Source: CAZTDD01 sp964612675
GTDB taxonomy: Bacteria; Hinthialibacterota; Hinthialibacteria; Hinthialibacterales; JAKPRU01
Direction: 5' to 3'
DNA length: 39,994 nt
Assembly: GCA_964612675.1 (NCBI GenBank)
Contig: CAZTDD010000056.1
Span: 1 to 39,994, forward strand
Each line of letters starts with the position of its first letter. Position 1 is the stretch's first letter. The translations under genes were made by a program, and so were the position numbers. This document shows positions 34,018 to 39,994 of the stretch, in pieces. Under the pieces are notes generated by a model. That model was not told the origin of the DNA and did not search any database. It worked only from the letters and a program-made list of their open reading frames with translations.

Positions 34018-35100
34018 TTAGAATCTGAGCTGAGCCGAACGTTTGTACGTCAACCCAGCATGCTTGAAGTCGTCGATATGTTCCTTGGAGAATTCGATTC
34101 CTGTCAATTCGAAGAACTTCGGCCAACCGATCCGGTTGATCCATTCACCCATTCTTTCATATCTGCGCGCGTTCGCCGCCCATACATCAACAAGATTCTT
34201 GACAGCGTTCACAACCTCCGGCCAACGCGGGGGATTGTTCGGCAGGAACGGAATCGCCAATTTCGAGAACATAGGTTCCGCACGAGCGTTGGACACCTTG
34301 CCGCCGACCCAGATCGATACACCATCGTTCAGTGGATCGTTCAACGGCATCGCCGGACATACCGTGTAACAGTTCGCGCAATACATACACAGGTCTTCGT
34401 CAACCTCGACGCTTTTCTTCCCGTCGATGGAGGCCGGACGGATCGCCGCCGTCGGGCACGACGCGATAACGCTCGGCAGCTCACATACTCTCGGCAGCGA
34501 CTCATGGTCCACTCGCGGCGGCCGCCGGTGAATCCCAAGAATCGCGATATCGGAACAGTGAACGGCGCCGCACATGTTCAGGCAGCACGCCAATGCGATC
34601 CGCAGTTTCCCGGGAAGGTCCGTATTGGTGAAATGACCGATTAACTCGTCCATGACAGACTTCACAATCCCCGACGCATCCGTCGCCGCCGAGTGGCAGT
34701 GAACCCAGCCCTGGGTGTGAACGATGTTTGAAATCGAAGAACCGATTCCGCCGACCGGGTGCCCCATGTCATTCAGGTCCTTGATCAGAGGATCGACCTT
34801 GCTCTCGTCCGTCAACAGAAACTCGATGTTGTTCCGGCTGGTGAACCGGAGATACCCGTCGCAATACTTGTCGGCCAGATCCGCGTACTTCCGGATTTTG
34901 TTAACGCTTGTCAAACGGGGTCCCGCTGTACGAACGGTGAACAACTTGTCCCCCGATTGGCCTACGTGAACCATGACGCCGGGCTTCACAATTTCGTGAT
35001 ACTTCCATTTTCCGTAATTGTTCTTCACAATCGGCGGAAGAAACTGTTCATATTTGGGTGGGCCAATGTCGGTTACTCTCTTTTTCGGTGCCTCAGACAT
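34018..35100 (-). CDS. dsrB: Dissimilatory sulfite reductase, beta subunit
   Basis: 360 residues. Siroheme/Fe4S4-binding cysteines are visible: C135 in GWVHCHSAATDASG and C172, C173, C177 in ACCLNMCGAVHCSDI; the ferredoxin domain has C215 in ASCPTAAI plus C238, C241, C244 and C248. The signature ILGIHRRPP follows the siroheme site. AGGAGG precedes the ATG. It forms an alpha2beta2 enzyme with DsrA, reducing sulfite with DsrC as co-substrate. It lies 80 bp after dsrA and 15 bp before dsrD. Confidence 0.98.
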   Translation of the reverse strand: MSEAPKKRVTDIGPPKYEQFLPPIVKNNYGKWKYHEIVKPGVMVHVGQSGDKLFTVRTAGPRLTSVNKIRKYADLADKYCDGYLRFTSRNNIEFLLTDESKVDPLIKDLNDMGHPVGGIGSSISNIVHTQGWVHCHSAATDASGIVKSVMDELIGHFTNTDLPGKLRIALACCLNMCGAVHCSDIAILGIHRRPPRVDHESLPRVCELPSVIASCPTAAIRPASIDGKKSVEVDEDLCMYCANCYTVCPAMPLNDPLNDGVSIWVGGKVSNARAEPMFSKLAIPFLPNNPPRWPEVVNAVKNLVDVWAANARRYERMGEWINRIGWPKFFELTGIEFSKEHIDDFKHAGLTYKRSAQLRF

Positions 35101-35180
35101 TGCATGCCTCCTAAGTGGTTTCGATCAATTTGGATTTCGTACTTCGTGTCCTCGGTTCAGCAAGAATGGTTGCCTTCCGG

Positions 35181-36389
35181 CTATTCTTCCTCTTCGTCGC
35201 CTTCCTCAAAATACTCCTCGTAGAAGACGTACGGATTCTCTCGCGGTTGAGCGACCATTTCTGGAAGCGGTTCCACTTCAATCGCTTCGAGGAAGTTGCC
35301 AAGTCCGACGCGCTGAATGAACTCACCGACACGCTCCCGGTTCTTGCCTTCCTCCGACCAAACGTCCCATATCCGCTCGACGAGGTCTTTCAGATCCTGG
35401 TACGGTGGCTCGACCTTCCAGAACGGGATCAAAACCGACGAAAGAAGAGCGCCTTCGACGATGGGCGCTTTAGAACCGAGAAGCACCGTCGCCCCTCGAT
35501 CCTTGCCGGGCGACAAGGCTTTTGGAAGAACGTTGATACAATGCATGCAACGGACACACATTGAATTATCGATATTCAAATCCTTTCCGTCCCATTCCAT
35601 GCATTGGGACGGACACCGATCGACAACATCGGCTTTAATATCGGTACCGTCTTTGGCGTATTCTTGCAGAGCATCCTTATCGATCTGAATCTCATCGCGC
35701 CACGTGCCGATAATTGACATATCGGCGCGAGCAACCGAAGCGACACAGTCATTGGGGCACCCTGCACACTTGAACTTATACTTGTACGGGAACGCCGGAC
35801 GGTGAAGTTCGTCCTGATACTCCATAGTCAAGTCGTAGCAAAGCGCCAGCGTGTCGTAGCAGGCCCATTCGCATCGTGCAGGGCCGACACAACAACTCGG
35901 CGTCCGCACGTCCGAGCCTGAACCGCCGAGGTCGAAACCGATGTCCGTGAGTTCTTTAAAGGTAGGCTCCAACTCGGGCGTTGTGGTACCAAGGAAAATG
36001 ATATCCCCGGTCGAACCATGCATGTTCGTCAGACCGGAGCCATGCTTTTCCCACACATCGCACAACTTGCGAAGTACCTCGCTGTTGTAAAACCAGGCAC
36101 CGGGCATGTTGATTCGCATCGTATGGAAGTGGGCGACCTCCGGAAACTTGTCCGGAAGATCGGAATAGCGGCCGATCACTCCACCGCCGTATCCGAGAAC
36201 TCCTACGATACCCCCGTGTTTCCAGTGACCGATCTTCTCGTTGTAGGATGTCTCCAACTGTCCGAGAAGATCCTTACACATTACGTTTGTGGCTGCGGCG
36301 TCTTTGATCTCTGATACAAAGCTTGGCCACGCCCCCTTCTCCAGCTCGTCAAGTAGTGGAGTCGGATGGTCTTTCGTTGCATCTGCCAT
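35181..36389 (-). CDS. dsrA: Dissimilatory sulfite reductase, alpha subunit
   Basis: 402 residues. The siroheme-[4Fe-4S] motif is C166, C167, C173, C177 (SCCVGPARCEWAC) with C208, C211 and C215 (CAGCPNDC). The ferredoxin domain contains C259, C263, and C278, C281, C284 (CVRCMHCINVLPKAL). The N-terminal STGDIIFLGTTT, then FDLGGSGSDVRTP, is typical. The acidic tail (FEEGDEEEE) is unremarkable. Gap to dsrL is 62 bp. Confidence 0.98.
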   Translation of the reverse strand: MADATKDHPTPLLDELEKGAWPSFVSEIKDAAATNVMCKDLLGQLETSYNEKIGHWKHGGIVGVLGYGGGVIGRYSDLPDKFPEVAHFHTMRINMPGAWFYNSEVLRKLCDVWEKHGSGLTNMHGSTGDIIFLGTTTPELEPTFKELTDIGFDLGGSGSDVRTPSCCVGPARCEWACYDTLALCYDLTMEYQDELHRPAFPYKYKFKCAGCPNDCVASVARADMSIIGTWRDEIQIDKDALQEYAKDGTDIKADVVDRCPSQCMEWDGKDLNIDNSMCVRCMHCINVLPKALSPGKDRGATVLLGSKAPIVEGALLSSVLIPFWKVEPPYQDLKDLVERIWDVWSEEGKNRERVGEFIQRVGLGNFLEAIEVEPLPEMVAQPRENPYVFYEEYFEEGDEEEE

Positions 36390-36451
36390 GTCCGCTCAAT
36401 CCTCCCTTGGCCGTTTCTTGTGTATAATTCTGATCCGGCGGCAACCAGATG

Positions 36452-38155
36452 TTAGTGCATTTCGATGAAGCCGCACGGACATTCTTCCGCACATTTCTTG
36501 CAACCCTGACAGAACTCCAGCTTGAATGTATACAGCTGGCCTCTCTCCTCGGGTTTCACAATCGCGTTGTCCTGACAGAAACTCCAACACGTTCCACAGT
36601 CGAAACACATGCCGCAACTCAGGCAGCGTTTGCTCTCTTCTATCGCTTGCTCCTGGGGAAGCGTAAGAGTGGTCTCCTTCGCCAGCGAGCCCGGTCCGAA
36701 ACGCTCATCGACCGGAAGGCTTGGCGCCTCGATACGATCTTTCCGCTCATACCAATCGAGTTTCATCTTGTCGGACGTGATGAGCGGCAGTTCCTCTTCT
36801 TCATCTTTCTCCAGCGGAAGACCGCTGAGTTCCGAATGAATCATCATCGCCGCGCGACGTCCGTGGAAGTTCGCAACCGTTACGAGGCCAAGGTCGATCA
36901 CGTCGCCACCGGCGTACGTCCCTTCCACCTTGGTCTTTCCGTACTCATCCGTTTTGACCCAGTCGCGACCTTCGCGGAACTGTTCGAATCCCTCGAAATT
37001 CGGCTCCTGACTAATGGCCGCAATGATGGTGTCCGATTCAACCTCGAACTCGGAGCCCTCGATCGGCACTGGTCGGCGTCTTCCGGAAGCATCCGGTTCG
37101 CCCAGTTCCATTCGGATGCATTTCATTCCGCGCGCGGGGCTCCCGTCGCTGCCGTTCCGCAGAATCTCAACCGGCGCAGCAAGAAACTCCATATTGATCC
37201 CTTCACGCTCGGCTTCTTCCACTTCTTCCGCGATAGCGGGCATCTCTTTAATCGTTCGACGATAAAGAATGGTAACTTCCGCACCGAGCCGCTTCGAAAC
37301 GCGAGCCGCATCGACGGCGCTGTCGCCTCCGCCAATCACAACGACCTTCTTGCCCACGTCGATCTGTTCACCGGAATTCACGAGGTTCAGGAACTGCGCG
37401 CCTGTATATACATTCGGGGCATTCTCGCCTTCAATGCGAAGCGGAAGACCTTGGTGGGCTCCGATAGCGACGAAAATCACCTTATATTCGTTGCGTAGAT
37501 CATCGTATGAGACGTCTTTCCCGACCATCGTATTTGTTTTCAGTTCCACGCCGAGATCTACAATACGGTTAATCTCCGCGTCCAACACATTTTCCGGAAG
37601 ACGATAGCTTGGAATTCCATACCGCAGCATACCGCCCGCCTTGGCAAACGCTTCAAAAATCGTTACCGGATACCCGCGGCGTGCGAGATGATACGCGCAC
37701 GACAACCCGGCCGGACCGGAGCCGACGACTGCGATTTTCTCGCTTCGCGTTTCGTCGGTAATTTTCTCGAATTTCAATCCTTTTTCGATGCCGTAATCGC
37801 CGATTACCCGCTCCAACTTATTGATGTTCACCGGCCCGTCAATTTGGGCGCGGTTACATTCAGTTTCGCAGGGGTGAGGACAAACTCGTCCGCACACAGA
37901 CGGCAGAGGATTACGTTCGGTAACAATCTTCCATGCCTGTTGAAATGATTCATCGTACGTGCGTCCCATATTCTCTGTTTGTGCGATCGTCATGATGGCC
38001 TTACGAATCGGGACATGGTTGGGGCACGCGCTCATGCATGGAGGACGTTTTGGAACAAGTTGCGGTCGTAAATTCGAAGTCTCGCGAGTGGATGGGCCGC
38101 CGCCTGGTCGACCGGCACCCAGTTTCTTTTTTTTCTTCTTAACTACCTTCGCCAT
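36452..38155 (-). CDS. dsrL: DsrL-like NAD(P)H:acceptor oxidoreductase
   Basis: A 567-residue GltD-like iron-sulfur flavoprotein, first gene of the dsr cluster. An N-terminal lysine run (KKKKKK, residues 6-11) and glycine-rich linker precede the [4Fe-4S] motifs CMSACPNHVPIRK and VCGRVCPHPCETECNR. FAD fold: KIAVVGSGPAGLSCAYHLARRG; NAD(P) fold: KVVVIGGGDSAVDAARVSKRLGAEVTILYRRTIKEMPA. C-terminal clusters: CLSCGMCFDCGTCWSFC and CQGCKKCAEECPCGFIEM. DsrL homologues couple NAD(P)H to DsrAB in oxidisers and, in the DsrL-2 type, occur in reducers and disproportionators. Assignment is by motif and position; a generic GltD-like electron-transfer subunit is the alternative. Confidence 0.85.
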   Translation of the reverse strand: MAKVVKKKKKKLGAGRPGGGPSTRETSNLRPQLVPKRPPCMSACPNHVPIRKAIMTIAQTENMGRTYDESFQQAWKIVTERNPLPSVCGRVCPHPCETECNRAQIDGPVNINKLERVIGDYGIEKGLKFEKITDETRSEKIAVVGSGPAGLSCAYHLARRGYPVTIFEAFAKAGGMLRYGIPSYRLPENVLDAEINRIVDLGVELKTNTMVGKDVSYDDLRNEYKVIFVAIGAHQGLPLRIEGENAPNVYTGAQFLNLVNSGEQIDVGKKVVVIGGGDSAVDAARVSKRLGAEVTILYRRTIKEMPAIAEEVEEAEREGINMEFLAAPVEILRNGSDGSPARGMKCIRMELGEPDASGRRRPVPIEGSEFEVESDTIIAAISQEPNFEGFEQFREGRDWVKTDEYGKTKVEGTYAGGDVIDLGLVTVANFHGRRAAMMIHSELSGLPLEKDEEEELPLITSDKMKLDWYERKDRIEAPSLPVDERFGPGSLAKETTLTLPQEQAIEESKRCLSCGMCFDCGTCWSFCQDNAIVKPEERGQLYTFKLEFCQGCKKCAEECPCGFIEMH

Positions 38156-38244
38156 GGTCGTTCGTTTCCTACTCTCAATCAGACAGGGAGTGTTTTCCGA
38201 CCGGGAATCCAGCCGAACCCGTCTGATTCTTCAGTATTATTTAA

Positions 38245-38286
38245 GTTCCTGCGATGTGGGAACCTTAGAATACTCTTCAAGAAGAG
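38245..38286 (-). promoter_or_regulatory. Two palindromes upstream of dsrL
   Basis: GTTCC (38245-38249) faces GGAAC (38259-38263), and CTCTTC (38273-38278) faces GAAGAG (38281-38286) with only two bases between. They lie 90-130 bp upstream of the dsrL start, where a dsr promoter or operator should be; no convincing -10/-35 pair was found nearby. The 38156-38503 gap has no gene I can support. Confidence 0.35.
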
Positions 38287-38503
38287 ATCAGCGGTACAAC
38301 CAATGAACCTAGGATGCTAGCAGGATACCGATTCAGGTGTCAACGGAGGCAACTGGAGCGGAACCTGGCAATCCCACAAATAAAAGGTAAGTAGAAACTC
38401 TATTAAACAGATGGATTTAATAGGATATACCGTGCTTGCTTCTCTCTTGAAAAACCGACAGATCTCTTCGGAGAGCTCCACCGGAAGCCCGCTGCAACAT
38501 CGC

Positions 38504-38827
38504 TTATTCGGATGTTGGTGCTTTACCAATATCTTGCCATTTGTGGGCCGTGAGGGAGAAGTTTCCAGAGTCTTCGATTCCTGCCGGATTCGCTGGGGGA
38601 GTCGGTCCGGTTGCCCGAGGAGTACAGATAATGATTTCCTCTCGGACGAAGTGCAGACGAATCATGTCCGACTCACATCCTTCGTCAAAATGACAGCGAA
38701 CCGCGTCTCGCACTCTCTCCTGCAATTGTGCCGGATCGTTTGCCTCTGTGAAAATGGACTGTCCTAAGGCCCGGGCCGTATACCCGCCTTCAGGAGCCTC
38801 TTCCACAATGAAAATGATCTCATTCAT
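38504..38827 (-). CDS. HicB-like small protein with unusual C-terminal extension
   Basis: From the ATG at 38827 (after TTGGAG), MNEIIFIVEEAPEGGYTARALGQSIFTEANDPAQLQERVRDAVRCHFDEG is the HicB-type fold, frequently labelled '2-oxoisovalerate dehydrogenase E1 beta-like', normally ~70 residues and followed by hicA. The last ~35 residues (from CTPRATGPT on) are not recognisable and the stop comes late, so the 3' end may have been altered; no hicA was found downstream. The longer open frame upstream to 38998 is discarded. Confidence 0.65.
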   Translation of the reverse strand: MNEIIFIVEEAPEGGYTARALGQSIFTEANDPAQLQERVRDAVRCHFDEGCESDMIRLHFVREEIIICTPRATGPTPPANPAGIEDSGNFSLTAHKWQDIGKAPTSE

Positions 38828-39064
38828 GACTCGCGCTCCAATCCAGCCCATCGGCGGATTCGTCTTTCGTCGGCGACGCTGGAGTCCTCTTTCGTCGTCC
38901 GCGGTATCATTCAGTATAGCATCAAATGTCCGGTCGGGCATTTCGGGCTCCCCATGTCTATGAATCTTCTCTCCTATTTCACACCCGCCGCACTCCACAG
39001 ACCTGAAAAAGCATCAACCTCATAAATCAGCTGGCGCGGTAGTTCCACTGCCCATATTGCCGCC

Positions 39065-39102
39065 GGCCCGGTAGTTGCACTGCCGGGCCTCACGATTTTT
39101 TT
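39065..39102 (+). terminator. Rho-independent terminator-like hairpin in an intergenic region
   Basis: On the plus strand GGCCCGG (39065-39071) pairs with CCGGGCC (39083-39089), extended inwards by U-G, A-U and G-C pairs to a 10-bp stem with loop UUGCA, followed six bases later by seven T (39096-39102). No plus-strand gene ends just upstream, so it is either the relic of one or an attenuator in the leader of the gene at 39339. Confidence 0.6.
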
Positions 39103-39109
39103 ATTTCCT

Positions 39110-39139
39110 TTTACACAAATCGCCTGCATTCGTTGTATA
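39110..39139 (+). promoter_or_regulatory. Possible promoter of the exported protein gene
   Basis: TTTACA (39110-39115), 18-bp spacer, TGTATA (39134-39139). It sits just after the terminator-like hairpin and ~200 bp before the ATG at 39339. The rest of 38828-39338 contains no gene I can support. Confidence 0.35.
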
Positions 39140-39338
39140 TAGAAACAAGGGTGAGAGAAGGCGGGTGGCATGCCAGAAGCGAGAGGGCTGCGAAGAATAG
39201 CCGTGGTCAGGGAGACAAACGTACGACAGGATCAGAACCTGGGAGGCCGCACCAAGACTCTCGAGCGCGGGCATGGACCCCATGAGTGCCCAGCATCAAA
39301 CTCGAGCAACGAGGGCTACCCACTAAAGGAGGAGCAAG

Positions 39339-39994
39339 ATGAATTCAATAACCAACCGTCCGAGAAACGCAACTCTGTTACTGTCTCTCTTGGCAGCAGT
39401 GTCGCTCTGCCCGCCGTTGCCGTCAGGCGATGCTCACGCCCAGAGCGATGTGAACCAGGAATCCATACCTTCCTGGACCTCGGAGACAGGCCAAATCCCC
39501 GTCCAGGAATCCGATCGACTTCTGGTCACCGGGATCGACCTCGACACAGTGATGGCGCGCTATATCCCGGATTATGACCAATATACCCGAGGCGGTATGG
39601 GGCCGTTTCCATGTGGCATGATATGGCGCTGGCGCGTTAAACCGGCTGCCGGGGACTCGACCGAGGGTTCGGCAAACGCATCGGAGCGGCAGCGGGAATA
39701 CACTAGAATGGTGATCGGCGTGTTTGGCTCCCATCGTGAAGCCTTACAAGGCGCAGAATCATATCACAACCACATACAGGTAGCCCGACTTAGGGACCCG
39801 GTCGACCCAGACGACAGAGGCTATGTGTCCTGGGGAAACAAGCACGGGTTCGTACGCGACAATGTTTTTATCGAAGTCGCAACGTCGGAGGACCAGGCCG
39901 AGATAATGGATGCTCTCGACCGAGACATCAAGAACGGGGCTGAAGGCATTTCGAAGGGGCCGGTGGTGCAGAAGCCCGTCATTCTCGGCGGGGA
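39339..39994 (+). CDS. Exported protein of unknown function, partial (runs off the window)
   Basis: An open frame of 218 codons from the ATG at 39339 with no stop before the window end. AGGAGGAGC lies 7 bases before the ATG. The N-terminus is a Sec signal peptide: charged MNSITNRPRN, hydrophobic LLLSLLAAVSLC, then PSGDAHAQS with a likely AHA-Q cleavage near residue 34. The mature part is charged and shows no domain I recognise; a tryptophan-rich patch (MIWRWRV) and an evenly soluble composition are all that can be said. The overlapping +1 frame from 39170 is rejected because it lacks signal, start site and stop consistency. Confidence 0.75.
   Translation, partial: MNSITNRPRNATLLLSLLAAVSLCPPLPSGDAHAQSDVNQESIPSWTSETGQIPVQESDRLLVTGIDLDTVMARYIPDYDQYTRGGMGPFPCGMIWRWRVKPAAGDSTEGSANASERQREYTRMVIGVFGSHREALQGAESYHNHIQVARLRDPVDPDDRGYVSWGNKHGFVRDNVFIEVATSEDQAEIMDALDRDIKNGAEGISKGPVVQKPVILGG

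Noticed and set aside
39170..39577. A 135-codon plus-strand open frame
   Set aside because: The frame starting at 39339 has AGGAGG, a signal peptide and stays open to the window end; this one has none of these.

Overview
The window reads as a chromosomal segment of an uncultured, Gram-negative-type anaerobe that makes its living from reductive sulfur metabolism. From about 17.3 to 38.2 kb nearly everything is on the minus strand and forms a dissimilatory sulfate/sulfite reduction island. In transcription order it runs dsrL, dsrA, dsrB, dsrD, dsrN, dsrC, an RsbRD-N-type sensor gene, dsrM, dsrK, dsrJ, dsrO, dsrP, then aprB, aprA, a small zinc-ribbon gene, a YkgJ-type cysteine-cluster gene, qmoA, qmoB and qmoC. 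The reductive direction is inferred from dsrD, qmoABC next to aprBA, and the lack of dsrEFH. No sat (ATP sulfurylase) or pyrophosphatase gene is in the window.

The left part (3.1-10.8 kb) is a tetrapyrrole cluster: sirC/met8-like, hemA, hemC, a cobA-hemD fusion and hemB on the minus strand, with hemL divergent on the plus strand. Together these lead from glutamyl-tRNA to precorrin-2/siroheme, the cofactor of DsrAB; dsrN in the dsr island would amidate it. The operon is interrupted between cobA-hemD and hemB by an orphan hicB, a parD and a 5'-truncated parE.

The middle (10.8-17.1 kb) is accessory: a prepilin-like protein, a membrane SPFH protein with an Arc-type partner, a zinc alcohol dehydrogenase overlapping a Tat/lipoprotein-type sulfatase, and an AAA ATPase overlapping a DUF4276 (TOPRIM-like) gene that resembles two-gene phage defence systems. 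The left edge carries a flavodoxin-like gene, a 25-bp tandem repeat, tRNA-Gly(GCC), degenerate palindromic repeats and a large protein with an XPB/Ssl2 helicase-associated-like C-terminus. The right edge has an orphan HicB-like gene and an exported protein of unknown function that runs off the window.

How it works together: AprBA reduces APS with electrons from quinol through QmoABC; DsrAB (allosterically helped by DsrD) reduces sulfite, with DsrC as sulfur-carrying co-substrate; DsrMKJOP reduces the DsrC trisulfide at the membrane; DsrL may add an NAD(P)H-linked electron input. The taxon cannot be fixed by eye. Prepilin and sulfatase genes beside a dsr island would fit an uncultured lineage outside the classic Desulfobacterota as well as within it; this is a weak inference.
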